Assembly (NCBI RefSeq): GCF_001597725.1
Contig: NZ_LUTR01000011.1
Coordinates: 32,607 to 96,606 of the forward strand
Length of the DNA: 64,000 bases
Origin: Neptuniibacter marinus
GTDB taxonomy: Bacteria; Pseudomonadota; Gammaproteobacteria; Pseudomonadales; Balneatricaceae
Direction of reading: 5' to 3'
Part shown: one piece after another, positions 9,556 through 19,714 of the stretch
Numbering within the stretch: position 1 is the stretch's first letter
Layout: the number at the start of each line of letters is the position of its first letter
Notes under the pieces: model-generated
The model's input: the letters and a program-made list of their open reading frames with translations, nothing else
Databases searched by the model: none
What the model was told of the DNA's origin: nothing
Translations under genes and position numbers: made by a program

Positions 9556-10602
9556 ATGAGATTCATAATTACAGGAGGAGCAGGATTTATAGGCTCTGCA
9601 GTTATCCGCCGCCTACTAAAACACACTAACGATACTGTTATAAATATAGACAAGCTAACCTATGCTGCCAATATAACTGCACATAACTCATTTTTACAAA
9701 ACGAACGCTATCACTTTGAACAACAAGATATATGTGATGCTACTGCTATCAGTCATATATTCACCAAATACCAACCTGACGCAGTAATGCATCTAGCCGC
9801 AGAATCCCATGTAGATAGATCAATATCCGGACCAAACGCTTTCATTCAAACCAATATAGTCGGAACTTACACACTGCTAGAAACATGCCGTCACTATTGG
9901 GCAACACTTAATGCTGAACGTAAATCAATTTTCAGATTCCATCATGTATCAACAGATGAAGTCTTTGGTGATTTATTACCCACCGATACCCCCTTTACAG
10001 AAGAGAGCAACTACAATCCTAGCTCTCCATATTCAGCATCAAAAGCAAGCTCTGACCACTTAGTTAAAGCATGGCAGCGCACTTACGGATTACCGACTAT
10101 TATATCCCATTGCTCTAATAATTATGGGCCTTTTCAGTTCCCTGAAAAACTAATTCCTTTAACCATCCTTAACGCTCTACAAGGCAAGAAAATACCTATA
10201 TATGGAACAGGTGATCAAATCCGTGACTGGATCTATGTAGATGATCACGCAAAAGCCTTACTCCAAGTAATCAAACGAAGTGATATTGGAGAAACCTATA
10301 ACATCGGTGGCCAAGAAGAAAAAAAGAACATAGAGGTGGTAAATACAGTCTGCGATCTACTCGAAGAGCTCTGCCCAACCAATATACCCTATCACTCCCT
10401 TATAACTTATGTCACAGATAGAGCTGGGCACGATAAAAGATACGCTATAAATTCAGATAAAGCCTATTCACAGCTAAACTGGAAACCTGACCATTCTTTT
10501 AGTGACGGTCTAAGAGAAACTGTACACTGGTACTTAAACAACAGCGATTGGTACAATAACAACAAAGCATCCACCATAAATAACAAAAATAATAATGACT
10601 AA
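9556..10602 (+). CDS. rmlB: dTDP-glucose 4,6-dehydratase
   Basis: Converts dTDP-glucose to dTDP-4-keto-6-deoxyglucose in the cytoplasm, the common precursor of rhamnose and of amino-dideoxy sugars. The 348-aa product has an N-terminal NAD-binding [10 protein letters not shown], the catalytic STDEVFGD triplet and the short-chain dehydrogenase pair Y159/K163 (YSASK). Length is normal. It is first of six plus-strand genes (rmlB, rmlA, a VioA-like aminotransferase, wbqC and two sulfotransferases). No rmlC or rmlD follows, so rhamnose is not the evident product; the aminotransferase points to a 4-amino-4,6-dideoxy sugar. The location between flrA and the filament genes suggests flagellin glycosylation. 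The 246-bp gap to flrA is A/T-rich with a TATAAT at 9457-9462 but no good -35. Confidence 0.95.
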   Translation: MRFIITGGAGFIGSAVIRRLLKHTNDTVINIDKLTYAANITAHNSFLQNERYHFEQQDICDATAISHIFTKYQPDAVMHLAAESHVDRSISGPNAFIQTNIVGTYTLLETCRHYWATLNAERKSIFRFHHVSTDEVFGDLLPTDTPFTEESNYNPSSPYSASKASSDHLVKAWQRTYGLPTIISHCSNNYGPFQFPEKLIPLTILNALQGKKIPIYGTGDQIRDWIYVDDHAKALLQVIKRSDIGETYNIGGQEEKKNIEVVNTVCDLLEELCPTNIPYHSLITYVTDRAGHDKRYAINSDKAYSQLNWKPDHSFSDGLRETVHWYLNNSDWYNNNKASTINNKNNND

Positions 10603-10614
10603 GAGAGCCAAATT

Positions 10615-11493
10615 ATGAAAGGTATCATTCTTGCTGGCGGCTCAGGAACTCGCTTATATCCCATCACCCGAGCCATCACCAAACAACTCCTACCCATATA
10701 TGACAAGCCGATGATCTATTACCCGCTATCAGTACTCATGCTCAGCGGGATACAAGATATTTTAATCATTACGACCCCCGAAGACAACGATAGCTTTAAA
10801 CGACTACTAGGGGATGGAAAAGACTTCGGCATAAGACTCAGTTACGCAATTCAGCCTAAACCTGAAGGCTTAGCACAAGCTTTTATTATTGGCGAAAACT
10901 TCATTGGTAAAGACAGCGTATGCCTAGCCCTTGGAGATAACTTTTTTTATGGTTACGGTTTCTCTCCTAAACTACGAAGCGCAGCAGCCAGAACATCAGG
11001 AGCAACAATCTTTGGCTATCAAGTCAAAGACCCAAAACCCTTTGGGGTTGTGGAGCTTGATAAAAACCGCAATGCAATCTCCATTGAAGAAAAACCCAAA
11101 AAGCCTAAATCTAACTTTATCGTCACAGGGCTCTATTTCTATGACAATGATGTTATAAATATTGCAAAAGAAGTAAAACCTTCAGAGCGAGGTGAGCTTG
11201 AGATAACATCTATTAATCAGGCCTATCTCGATAGAGGGGCATTAAAAGTTGAATTACTCGGACGAGGATTTGCTTGGCTGGACACCGGCACTCATGGCAG
11301 TTTACTAGAAGCCGCGCAATTTGTAGAAACAATAGAAAAAAGGCAAGGCTATAAAATAGCCTGCCTAGAAGAAATTGCCTATAGAAACGGTTGGTTAAAC
11401 GAAGAGGACATTCGAAGAATTAGCAAGCCCCTTTGTAAAAGCCATTACGGTGAATATTTATTGAGTATGTTAGATGTCGATACCTTCAACTAG
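10615..11493 (+). CDS. rmlA: Glucose-1-phosphate thymidylyltransferase
   Basis: Makes dTDP-glucose from glucose-1-phosphate and dTTP, feeding RmlB. The 292-aa protein starts [16 protein letters not shown], the nucleotide-binding signature, followed by [16 protein letters not shown]. Further family blocks are [22 protein letters not shown] and [11 protein letters not shown]. The Shine-Dalgarno AGAG lies in the 12-nt gap behind rmlB. Its 3' end overlaps the next gene by 20 bp, so both are translated from one message. Length matches RmlA (about 290). Together with rmlB and the downstream aminotransferase it forms a self-contained dTDP-amino-sugar module. Confidence 0.96.
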   Translation: MKGIILAGGSGTRLYPITRAITKQLLPIYDKPMIYYPLSVLMLSGIQDILIITTPEDNDSFKRLLGDGKDFGIRLSYAIQPKPEGLAQAFIIGENFIGKDSVCLALGDNFFYGYGFSPKLRSAAARTSGATIFGYQVKDPKPFGVVELDKNRNAISIEEKPKKPKSNFIVTGLYFYDNDVINIAKEVKPSERGELEITSINQAYLDRGALKVELLGRGFAWLDTGTHGSLLEAAQFVETIEKRQGYKIACLEEIAYRNGWLNEEDIRRISKPLCKSHYGEYLLSMLDVDTFN

Positions 11494-12601
11494 ACCTTAT
11501 CTTCCAAACAGACAAATATTAGATAAATATATAAATCGTATCTATGACTCCGGCTGGTTAACCAATAATGGTCCGCTTGTTAACGAGCTAACCCAACGTC
11601 TAGAAGAACTCTTTGAATCGGACCATATCCTGCTGGTTGCTAACGGTACTTTAGCACTGCAGATAGCCTATCAAACGCTCATAAATTCGGTAGATGATCA
11701 AACGAGTCCCATTGAGGCGATCACTACACCGTTCACCTTTATCGCCACAAGTAACGCATTAAAGTGGGAAGGGATCACACCGATATTTACCGATATAAAC
11801 CCCACCGACTGGTGTTTATCTGCCAATTCGATTGCAGAAAAAATAAATAAGAACACCCAATTTATTGTCCCTGTTCACGTTTTTGGAAATGCTTGTCCAA
11901 TAGAAGAAATTAACGAAATAGCAGAGAAATACGCGTTAAAAACAATCTACGATGCATCCCATGCGTTTGGAATTAAGTACAAAGGTAGAAATATAGTTCA
12001 GTACGGCGATGCCAGCATTATAAGCTTCCACGCAACCAAGCTGTTTCATACCGTCGAAGGGGCCATGATACGCTTCAAACATAAATCTGACTTAGCCAAA
12101 GCAAAAGAGATCATAAATTTCGGATTTAACGATAATAAAGAACCTTGCAGGCTCGGTATCAATGCAAAAATGAACGAGTTCGAAGCCGCCGTAGGCCTCT
12201 CCATTTTAAATGATATTTCAGACATCATAAAAGAGAGAAATAACATAACTGCGGTTTATCAAGACGAGTTCAAAAACACCCCTTCGGTGATCAAATTAAA
12301 TATAACCAATAACAGTGCATACATGCCTATTCTGCTTGATTCGGAAGCGACACTTTTATCGACTTTAAAAGCCCTAAAGTCACATAACATAGAAGCCAAA
12401 CGCTACTTTCACCCCAGTTTAGATACAGTAGAACATCTCAACCCATCAAACAGATGCCCCATATCTCAAGACATCTCGACTAGAATACTGTGCCTTCCCA
12501 TTTATAATGGGCTAACGACAAAAGAGATTAAACATATCTGTGAAATCATTAACCACACAATTAATACTCACTCAATAGATAACCTAGATAATAACCACTA
12601 A
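11474..12601 (+). CDS. DegT/DnrJ/EryC1 aminotransferase, VioA-like
   Basis: PLP-dependent sugar aminotransferase of 375 aa. The likely reaction is transfer of an amino group from glutamate to C4 of dTDP-4-keto-6-deoxyglucose, giving dTDP-4-amino-4,6-dideoxyglucose (viosamine). Visible signatures are the N-terminal [14 protein letters not shown] and GWLTNNGP, the PLP-binding ASHAFG and the Schiff-base lysine K189 in [14 protein letters not shown]. The N-terminal pattern resembles VioA rather than ArnB, but the stereochemistry at C4 cannot be read from sequence, so a fucosamine-type product is possible. It overlaps rmlA by 20 bp. In Pseudomonas syringae vioA sits in a flagellin-glycosylation cluster, which agrees with this setting. 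Confidence 0.82.
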   Translation: MSIPSTRPYLPNRQILDKYINRIYDSGWLTNNGPLVNELTQRLEELFESDHILLVANGTLALQIAYQTLINSVDDQTSPIEAITTPFTFIATSNALKWEGITPIFTDINPTDWCLSANSIAEKINKNTQFIVPVHVFGNACPIEEINEIAEKYALKTIYDASHAFGIKYKGRNIVQYGDASIISFHATKLFHTVEGAMIRFKHKSDLAKAKEIINFGFNDNKEPCRLGINAKMNEFEAAVGLSILNDISDIIKERNNITAVYQDEFKNTPSVIKLNITNNSAYMPILLDSEATLLSTLKALKSHNIEAKRYFHPSLDTVEHLNPSNRCPISQDISTRILCLPIYNGLTTKEIKHICEIINHTINTHSIDNLDNNH

Positions 12602-12616
12602 CGAAACAGGCGAAAA

Positions 12617-13333
12617 ATGAAGAAGCACGGCCATGTCGCCATAATGCAGCCATATATTTTTCCTTATCTAGGCTACTTTCACTTAATCGAAGCTAGTGAG
12701 CTATTCATTTTTTATGATGATGTGAGTTACATAAAAAAAGGCTGGATTAACAGAAATAGGATTCTGCTCCAGCAAGAACCTAGCCTGTTCACTCTACCCA
12801 TTCAACAAGCCAGCCAGAATGTTTTAATTAAGGATACTCTGACTTGCATAGATACACGTTGGAAAAAGAAGTTTTACGCAAAATTAACTCACTCCTACCA
12901 AAAAGCCCCACACTTCACTCAAGTTATGGAGCTCATTGACGCCTCACTCAAACACACTCAAAACGAATCAATAGCCTCCGTTGCAATCAATGCAATTCAA
13001 TTAATTTACCAATACCTAAATCACGATATTACATATAAAAGATCCTCAGACATCTCGCCTCATACACAAGGCATGGACAAAGCAGAACGCCTAATCAAAA
13101 TAACAAAAGACCTAGGCTACACATCTTATCTAAACGCCCCTAGTGGAAAAGAGTTATACAGCAAGGGGGATTTTAAAAACCAAGGTATTGATCTTCATTT
13201 TATACGCAGTCTAGCGTGTCACTATTCTCAGTTTCATCATGATTTCATCCCTTCTCTTTCGATCATTGATGTTTTAATGTTCAATACGATAGATGAGACA
13301 AAAACACTGTTTCAGTATTTCACGGTAGAATAA
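12617..13333 (+). CDS. WbqC family protein, probable sugar-modifying enzyme
   Basis: Protein of 238 aa with the WbqC family signature at its N-terminus: AIMQPYIFPYLGYFHLI, then FYDDVSYIKKGWINRNRILL. The family is found in O-antigen and amino-sugar loci and is thought to act in N-acylation of 4-amino-4,6-dideoxy sugars, but the reaction is not settled. Here it follows the aminotransferase with a 15-nt gap and could modify the new amino group, replacing a VioB-type acetyltransferase, which is not seen in the window. No signal peptide or membrane segment is visible, so it should be cytoplasmic. Family assignment is firm; role inferred. Confidence 0.8.
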   Translation: MKKHGHVAIMQPYIFPYLGYFHLIEASELFIFYDDVSYIKKGWINRNRILLQQEPSLFTLPIQQASQNVLIKDTLTCIDTRWKKKFYAKLTHSYQKAPHFTQVMELIDASLKHTQNESIASVAINAIQLIYQYLNHDITYKRSSDISPHTQGMDKAERLIKITKDLGYTSYLNAPSGKELYSKGDFKNQGIDLHFIRSLACHYSQFHHDFIPSLSIIDVLMFNTIDETKTLFQYFTVE

Positions 13334-13343
13334 GGATGACACT

Positions 13344-14171
13344 TTGAGCAACAATACAGATACGTTGATTACTGTTGCGATACATGGGGCTCCGAGGTCT
13401 GGCACCACGTGGATTGGGGAAATAATCAACAGCTCACCTAGCACCCTATACCGCTATCAACCGCTATTTTCATACGCTCACAAAGACTTCTTAACACCTG
13501 CATCAACTCAGGGAGATATTGACAGCTTTTTCACGAGATTAAAGTCTTGCAACGATAACTTCACCGGCCAGCTAGAACAAAGACATAAGGGGATATTGCC
13601 AGTATTCCAAAAGGAGCAGATAACACATATCGCTTATAAGGAGGTTCGGTATCACAACATACTAGCCAACCTTATGGCAAAAAAGCATGATCTGAAGCTC
13701 GTCACCATCATCAGAAACCCATTATCAGTGATAAATTCATGGTTGAAGGCACCAAAAGAATTCAGGGCCGATCTTAACTGGAATATGCTTAATGAATGGC
13801 AATATGCTACGAAGAAAAATCAAAATAAGCCGGAAGAATACAATGGATTTGAAAAATGGAAAGAAGCCAGCACCTTATTCCTCGACTTAAAAAAAGCGTA
13901 CCCAGACAGGGTCCATTTGATTACATATTCAGCTTATTTAGCCAACCCAACCCAAGAAACAAAATTACTATTTAACTTTCTAGACTTAAGCTACACAGAT
14001 CAAACTATAAGATTTCTAAACGAAAGCACAGGCCAATACAATGTAGACCCCTACTCAGTCTACAAAGCACAACAATCTGATGATGCATGGAAGCAAGAGC
14101 TCCCCAAAGAAATATCTGAGAAAATCCAAAGTAACCTTAAAGACACACGATTAGAAAGATTTTTAACATAG
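13344..14171 (+). CDS. Sulfotransferase-family protein (PAPS-dependent), first of two
   Basis: A 275-aa protein with both PAPS-binding elements of the sulfotransferase fold: the 5'-phosphosulfate loop GAPRSGTTWIGEI near residues 15-27 and the 3'-phosphate motif IIRNPLSVINSW near 128-139. The start is TTG at 13344, supported by AAGGA seven bases upstream; the ATG inside that site is out of frame. No signal peptide is seen, so it acts in the cytoplasm on a small sugar acceptor or protein. It is fifth in the sugar island, 10 nt after wbqC, so sulfation of the sugar made by the upstream genes is the natural hypothesis. A non-sulfating P-loop carbohydrate enzyme cannot be excluded. Confidence 0.78.
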   Translation: MSNNTDTLITVAIHGAPRSGTTWIGEIINSSPSTLYRYQPLFSYAHKDFLTPASTQGDIDSFFTRLKSCNDNFTGQLEQRHKGILPVFQKEQITHIAYKEVRYHNILANLMAKKHDLKLVTIIRNPLSVINSWLKAPKEFRADLNWNMLNEWQYATKKNQNKPEEYNGFEKWKEASTLFLDLKKAYPDRVHLITYSAYLANPTQETKLLFNFLDLSYTDQTIRFLNESTGQYNVDPYSVYKAQQSDDAWKQELPKEISEKIQSNLKDTRLERFLT

Positions 14172-14253
14172 CATTCAAACCAACTAAATATAGTTTATTG
14201 AAGACGCTCCATAATACAATCAAAGCAACCCCGTTATCCGTACAGGTAAGCAT

Positions 14254-15240
14254 ATGTCTTTCACATTTTTAATGTGCTCCGAACGCTCAGGTAGCAATTT
14301 AATTACCAAACTACTGAATGCTCACTCAGAGATCTGCGGCCCTTCAACTAAGCACCTAATCAACCCCGTTGCTCGGAACTTATTTAGATATGGCGATTTA
14401 TCAAATCAACGCAACTGGTATGCCCTAATAGACGACATTCATATACTGCTATCTGCGGGCTTCTCGATTTGGAAAAAGGAGTTCAAAAAGTCAGAACTGA
14501 AAGGGCTAGCACCCTGTGGGGACATTGTTTCTTTACTCAAAAATATTTTCATTGAGGAAGCATCTGAAGACGGAAAAGACAACATTTTCATTAAAGAGAA
14601 CCATCTATACGAATTTCTGCCTTTTCTGCTAATAAACTTCCCAGAGGCTAAATTCATTTACCAAACCAGAGACCCAAGAGACATGGCATTATCGTGGAAA
14701 AAAAATAAAAGCCATCCTGGGGGCATTATTGCTGGCGCCAAACAATGGTCCTATGACCAACAACGATTTCTAAGTAACTACCATATACTACGTAAAGTAA
14801 ATAAAGCATTTCTTATCAAATATGAAAATTTAATAGACAACCCCGAAGAAGCTTTATCTGCAACCTTGTCATTTTTAGGGCACCAATTCCAACCATCTAT
14901 GCTCAAATTCAATAATGACGAAACAACCCGTCTCAATGCACAAATACAGGAAAGCTGGTCCAACCTGTCGCGCCCCATAATAACGAATAACAGTGCGAAG
15001 TATACAGACGAACTCACGTCAGATGAGATCTCACTTGTGGAGAAAATATGCTATTTCGAGATGAAAGAACTTAACTATACACCGATGAACAGCCTAGAAT
15101 ATTTAGACACGATTTCATCGCAAAGGATTAATATGCTTGAGCAACAAGAAAGACAAGATATTCCTGCTCAGCGCTCGGCAGGCACGTTAAAAAGCATGGA
15201 TGCTAAACGAAATTTCTATCGGCATGAACATGAAAATTAA
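14254..15240 (+). CDS. Sulfotransferase-family protein (PAPS-dependent), second of two
   Basis: A 328-aa protein. The 5'-phosphosulfate loop is CSERSGSNLITKLLNAHSEI close to the N-terminus (residues 8-27) and the 3'-phosphate motif is YQTRDPRDMALSW near 135-147, both standard for sulfotransferases. It is quite different in sequence from the preceding gene, so the pair is not a recent tandem duplication. An 82-bp gap separates them. It ends the plus-strand island and converges on the O-GlcNAc-transferase-like gene. The acceptor is unknown; flagellin glycan is the candidate from location. The C-terminal 60 residues are hydrophilic and not recognised. Confidence 0.78.
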   Translation: MSFTFLMCSERSGSNLITKLLNAHSEICGPSTKHLINPVARNLFRYGDLSNQRNWYALIDDIHILLSAGFSIWKKEFKKSELKGLAPCGDIVSLLKNIFIEEASEDGKDNIFIKENHLYEFLPFLLINFPEAKFIYQTRDPRDMALSWKKNKSHPGGIIAGAKQWSYDQQRFLSNYHILRKVNKAFLIKYENLIDNPEEALSATLSFLGHQFQPSMLKFNNDETTRLNAQIQESWSNLSRPIITNNSAKYTDELTSDEISLVEKICYFEMKELNYTPMNSLEYLDTISSQRINMLEQQERQDIPAQRSAGTLKSMDAKRNFYRHEHEN

Positions 15241-15286
15241 TGTGGTGATGGCGACACACTACATGCGATGATCCCTCAGAGGCGAG

Positions 15287-17065
15287 TCATACTTTTTCAA
15301 TATAACGTAACCACATATCACTAAAAGCACTTTCTAAATCTTTTGCCATTAAGGAACCATTGTATAACCGTGATTCACTAACCTGCTCCCTTAACCCTTT
15401 ACGCACCTCTGATAAGGCATGAATATCTGCACAAACTTTATTGGCAATCTCAATATATTCACCTTCGTTCTCTGCAACAAACTGATCCAAGCCTGCCTTA
15501 TATAAAACTGCTGCCCCCCGTCGAGAGATACGATCACTACCCTGTAAAGAGATATAAGGCACACCCATCCACAGCGATTCTAAATTAACCGTTCCCCCAT
15601 TAAATGGGAAAGGGTCCAAACCTATATCAATACGCTTGTACGTATCAAAGTATAGCTCCCTTGCTTCTCCTATTTCGCAGTCAATCCTCTCCGGATCAAC
15701 CCCAAGTAAAGCAAACCGATCTTTAATACTTCTCGTAGTCGCTGCATCACAAAAAGCAGTATCTTTAATCAATAACCTTGCAGAGACATTCTCCTTAAGA
15801 ATTGTCGACCAGAGCGCAACAACGTCATCGTTCAGCTTGGTAACCTTATGTAAGCAGCCAAACGTTATATACCCATTTTTAAGCGCGGGCAGGTCCCCTA
15901 CAGACACATCAGTATCTGGCGGAAAGAAGCAACCTGATATATTTAAGTGCCAAGGCGCCTCAACATAAAAGGGTTTAATAGAATCAGGGAAATTCCATTG
16001 ATCACCAATGAAATAATCGATCTCAGCGACCCCTGTGCTTGCAAAAAAACCCATCCACGAGATTTGAATAGGTGCAGCCTTCCAAGCAAACAAAGGTAAT
16101 CGGTTATGCGCAGTATGCCCTGACAAGTCAATTAGTATATTGACCCGATCATCATAAATCGTCTGTGCGATATCGCTATCTGATCGGTGAGCAATTTTAC
16201 TCCACTTAGTAAAACAGGGCTTTAGCTCTTCAGTGACTTCATCTTCGTCGGAATAGTTACTATAGGCAAGTAACTCGACTTTACTGTTATCAAGTTTATC
16301 GATCCAACTCTTCAAAAAATAAGCGACCGAATGTTTCCTTAAGTCACCAGAAACAAGCCCTACTCGAATTTTCGGCTTATCTATCTTTTCTAATAACGGC
16401 CACTCTGTATAAGGTTCTGCTTTTGCGCGCGCAGCTTCACCATAAACTTGGGCTTTAATAAGGTATTCTTCTGAAGACACAGAGGGGTCGGACGCCATAC
16501 ACATTAATATATTACTAAAAATATCTAGGCGGGAAGGATCTAGGTCATAGGCAGCTTGATAACAGGGAATAGCTTTTAAAAGTTCTGAGCGTTTACGATA
16601 GACACTCCCCAAATTATTATGGGCCTTAATGAGTTTTTTATCGTATTTTAACGCTGTTTTGTAAGCCTTAGTCGCTTCTTCATATCGCCCCATACTCGAC
16701 ACAACATCCGCATAACCTAGATGCGCTACTGCTAAGGATGGTTCGAGTTTGACCGCTTCCGAAAAACAGTGGCTCGCTTTATTTGCATCACCTAGGCCTT
16801 TAAATGCCAAACCTAAGTGGTGATTAACCTCAGCATCCTTTGGCTTTAAACCTAGAGCCTTTGCTAATAAAAGCTGCGCTATTTTGTAATTCTGCTCTTG
16901 AAGAAGAATAATACCGAGAAAATGCAATGCATAGAAATTACTATCATCGAGCTGAAGTACTCTTTGAAATAAAGCTTTAGCCTGTGGAAAATTAGAGTTC
17001 TGATAACTTGAAATCCCAAGAGCGAGAGCCTTTTTTACAAGATCATTTTTCTGATTCACAGGCAA
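15287..17065 (-). CDS. TPR-containing O-GlcNAc-transferase-like (GT41) glycosyltransferase, candidate flagellin transferase
   Basis: A 592-aa protein. Tetratricopeptide repeats fill about residues 10-195 (LHFLGIILLQEQNYKIAQLL, VNHHLGLAFKGLGDANKA and more). A GT41/SPINDLY catalytic region follows: IRVGLVSGDLRKHSVAYFL, LIDLSGHTAHNRLPLFAWK, PIQISWMGF, ITFGCLHKVTKLN and the donor-site block GLDPFPFNGGTVNLESLWMG. Such enzymes transfer a sugar from a nucleotide donor to Ser or Thr of proteins. It starts 29 bp after the fliS stop on the same strand, so it is probably transcribed with fliC-flaG-fliD-fliS, and it converges on the dTDP-sugar genes. That makes flagellin the likely acceptor. The exact donor is not readable. 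Confidence 0.88.
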   Translation of the reverse strand: MPVNQKNDLVKKALALGISSYQNSNFPQAKALFQRVLQLDDSNFYALHFLGIILLQEQNYKIAQLLLAKALGLKPKDAEVNHHLGLAFKGLGDANKASHCFSEAVKLEPSLAVAHLGYADVVSSMGRYEEATKAYKTALKYDKKLIKAHNNLGSVYRKRSELLKAIPCYQAAYDLDPSRLDIFSNILMCMASDPSVSSEEYLIKAQVYGEAARAKAEPYTEWPLLEKIDKPKIRVGLVSGDLRKHSVAYFLKSWIDKLDNSKVELLAYSNYSDEDEVTEELKPCFTKWSKIAHRSDSDIAQTIYDDRVNILIDLSGHTAHNRLPLFAWKAAPIQISWMGFFASTGVAEIDYFIGDQWNFPDSIKPFYVEAPWHLNISGCFFPPDTDVSVGDLPALKNGYITFGCLHKVTKLNDDVVALWSTILKENVSARLLIKDTAFCDAATTRSIKDRFALLGVDPERIDCEIGEARELYFDTYKRIDIGLDPFPFNGGTVNLESLWMGVPYISLQGSDRISRRGAAVLYKAGLDQFVAENEGEYIEIANKVCADIHALSEVRKGLREQVSESRLYNGSLMAKDLESAFSDMWLRYIEKV

Positions 17066-17094
17066 CTACTACACATAATTTAACAAACTAAAAA

Positions 17095-17493
17095 CTAATC
17101 GTTCTGAAGCTCAACCGGCATACCGGACCAACCCTGTCTAATCTCTAGCATGAGTCCCATTACATCTTGAATTTTGTCGGCGCTATTCTCGCGATTAGCC
17201 AGAATTAATTGACGTATCATGTAGTTATAAAGTTCATCAAGGTTAGCAGCTACTTCACCGCCCTTTTCCAAGTCCAAAGCACCCTTCAAGCCAACAATAA
17301 TATCTGAGGCTTTATTCAAATGTTCAGTTCTTTCTTCAATCTGTTTACGTTCGATGGAACCTTTAGCTTTGGCCAAAGAGGTCAACGCCCCTTCTAATAA
17401 CATCGAAATAAGCTTATGTGGACTCGCTGTTTCTACAGTCGCCCTTAAATCTACACTTTTATACTCTTTAAGGGCATTTAAATTAACACTCAT
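17095..17493 (-). CDS. fliS: Flagellar export chaperone FliS
   Basis: Cytoplasmic chaperone of 132 aa that binds the disordered C-terminus of flagellin and delivers it to the flagellar export gate. Family blocks are the N-terminal LNALKEYKSVDL, TASPHKLISMLLEGAL, and the C-terminal LDELYNYMIRQLILAN. Length is typical (about 130). It lies 55 nt after fliD and 29 nt before the glycosyltransferase, all minus strand. The glycosyltransferase overlaps in function with FliS because both act on unfolded flagellin before export. Confidence 0.95.
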   Translation of the reverse strand: MSVNLNALKEYKSVDLRATVETASPHKLISMLLEGALTSLAKAKGSIERKQIEERTEHLNKASDIIVGLKGALDLEKGGEVAANLDELYNYMIRQLILANRENSADKIQDVMGLMLEIRQGWSGMPVELQND

Positions 17494-17548
17494 AACACAT
17501 ACCTACCTAATTAAATTCTAATATCCACACCTAACAATAAACACGTCG

Positions 17549-19666
17549 TTAGCTGCTGCTAGCGGTAAATGGTAACTGTTCCAACAAACCGTCCAACTGA
17601 CTACCCGTACTTTGGAAACTACTCACTATTTGTTCCATGGCTAAAAACTGCGCGGACAAACGCGTTTCTAACTTTTCCATCTTACGGTCTAATTCAATTC
17701 GATCATCGGCAACATCCTCTAACGCTTTGTTAATATTATCTTCGCGAAGCTGAATACTACCGGAAGAAGACAGAAAGCTCGCGATTAACTTATCAAGCTC
17801 ACCAGCAAAACCGCGTGAGAAATCTACTGAAACAGTACCAGCAGCAACCGCATTTTCGCCGATAGTGAAATTCAAACCATAAGGATCAGAGTCAATTTCA
17901 GGCAGAAGAACATTACCAGAGCCAAATCCAGCAACACCATCAATAGTGCCCACTACATCAACACCATTATCAGATTGTGTAACAAATCCTAGCTCTGCTA
18001 TATCTGCACCAAAATCAGTGGCATCAAACGCGACATTTGAAGCGGCACCATAACTTCTAGATATAAAAGAGAACTGATCGGTCGCCTCATCATAAGCCAC
18101 ATCAACAGCAACGTTCGCAGCGCTGATATTACTATCGCCATTAATCAAAGATTGTAAATCTGCACGAATTTCGTCTGCAGTTGTATAGCTACCCGTCAAG
18201 GTAATTGTATCTGACTCAATACCATCGACCGTTACTTTAAAAGAAAGATCTAATAAGCTAGCATCAGCAATCGTAACTGTATCTGCAGCACTATCAAAAC
18301 CAATATTACCACCATCAACCATTGCATCCGCATCCACCGATGCTTTTTCTGGGTCCGTAGTAATAACAACATCGTAATTCCCAGGAACTGTGCCAGAAGA
18401 ATAACTCCCTACAGAGACAGACACCTCATCACTTGATGACGCGGTGTTAGTTGCAAACAGGGTTTCAACTAGAGCAAAATTCTCTTCCATTGCTCGACTA
18501 AAATCTTCTTCATCAATCGACAGCGTCCCATCGAGCTCTGTACGTATGCCTACATTTGTTAACGCAGTAAAACCTTCATCGATACCCGGTACTATGGAGC
18601 CTATTGTTGATCGAATCTGATTAAGCAAAGCTTTAGCTGTACCATCGGTGGACAAATCACCCTTTACGGTCTGGTTATCTTCATCCGTACTATATCCAGT
18701 TAGATTTTGTGCTGTTTCATAAAACAGATTATAAGCTTCAACAAAATCTCTTATAGCTTGCTCTGCTGTAGAAGTATCTTCACTTACCGTAAAAGTAAAA
18801 CTACTACCCGGCTCCGCCTTATTTAAGGAAAAGTTAAACCCTTGAATAACATCACTAATGTCATTTGTTTCTCGAAATACAGTGAGGCCATTAACTTTTA
18901 ATTCAGCATCTTGTGCTTGTTGAGTTTCTGTAACCTGTGATGATTCCGTTTCATTAAACTCAAAAACACTTAAACCGGTTGCATCGCCTTTCGTTGCATC
19001 ATCACTGCTCACCCTAAGCGCATTATCCGCACCCGATGGAGCAGTTAATAACAACTGATACTGCCCATCAACCAATAAAACCGATGCTTGAACATCTGCA
19101 TCTTCCTCATTAATTTTATCAGCAATATCCTGTAACGAATCAGATGCATCAACGGTAATATTTAATGCAGCACGCTCATCATTAGTCGCAAACGAGTACG
19201 GATCTTGATCCGCATCAGCATCAGCACCCGGATCAATATCTTCGTCGTAGGTCCAAGTACCAAAACTAATAGTCAGCGTACCTGCTTCATTCAAGGCTTG
19301 ATCTTTATCAGAGTATGCCCCCGTCGCTAAAGACTGGGCTTGAGCAACCTCAACAACCTCTATTTGATAAGTACCAGTTTGAGCACCCGGATCGACTGAG
19401 TTAGGCGTGATAACATCGGTATCAGGAAATGAAACACTACGCGCATTAAAGGTGTCATTATCAGAAAGGGGATCAAGCACGGCAGCTAACTCAGACAAAC
19501 TACTCTGTAAGGTTCCGTATGCTGATATCTGCGCTTCCAGTTTCTCCTCTGTAGCATCTAAGCGCTCCTCTCTAGGAGCCTTTTCTATTTCTACAAGCTG
19601 GGAAACAAGGCTGGAGGTATTGATACCAGAACCGGCTCCCAGTGAGCTAATAATACTATCACTCAT
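17549..19666 (-). CDS. fliD: Flagellar filament cap protein FliD
   Basis: Forms the pentameric or hexameric cap that folds flagellin at the growing filament tip. The 705-aa product has the FliD N-terminal region (SSLGAGSGINTSSLVSQLVE, AQISAYGTLQSSLSEL) and the FliD C-terminal region ending in heptads (RMEKLETRLSAQ-like, then FLAMEQIVSSFQSTGSQLDG). At 705 residues it is clearly longer than the usual 450-500 aa, the excess being an Asp/Ser/Thr-rich middle (about 100-300 and 410-620), probably extra surface domains. This parallels the long flagellin next to it. It is third in the run fliC-flaG-fliD-fliS. Confidence 0.95.
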   Translation of the reverse strand: MSDSIISSLGAGSGINTSSLVSQLVEIEKAPREERLDATEEKLEAQISAYGTLQSSLSELAAVLDPLSDNDTFNARSVSFPDTDVITPNSVDPGAQTGTYQIEVVEVAQAQSLATGAYSDKDQALNEAGTLTISFGTWTYDEDIDPGADADADQDPYSFATNDERAALNITVDASDSLQDIADKINEEDADVQASVLLVDGQYQLLLTAPSGADNALRVSSDDATKGDATGLSVFEFNETESSQVTETQQAQDAELKVNGLTVFRETNDISDVIQGFNFSLNKAEPGSSFTFTVSEDTSTAEQAIRDFVEAYNLFYETAQNLTGYSTDEDNQTVKGDLSTDGTAKALLNQIRSTIGSIVPGIDEGFTALTNVGIRTELDGTLSIDEEDFSRAMEENFALVETLFATNTASSSDEVSVSVGSYSSGTVPGNYDVVITTDPEKASVDADAMVDGGNIGFDSAADTVTIADASLLDLSFKVTVDGIESDTITLTGSYTTADEIRADLQSLINGDSNISAANVAVDVAYDEATDQFSFISRSYGAASNVAFDATDFGADIAELGFVTQSDNGVDVVGTIDGVAGFGSGNVLLPEIDSDPYGLNFTIGENAVAAGTVSVDFSRGFAGELDKLIASFLSSSGSIQLREDNINKALEDVADDRIELDRKMEKLETRLSAQFLAMEQIVSSFQSTGSQLDGLLEQLPFTASSS

Positions 19667-19714
19667 GGCCTTTGCCTCTGGTTTTTAGGTGTGTGGAATA
19701 AAGCCTATGGAATA

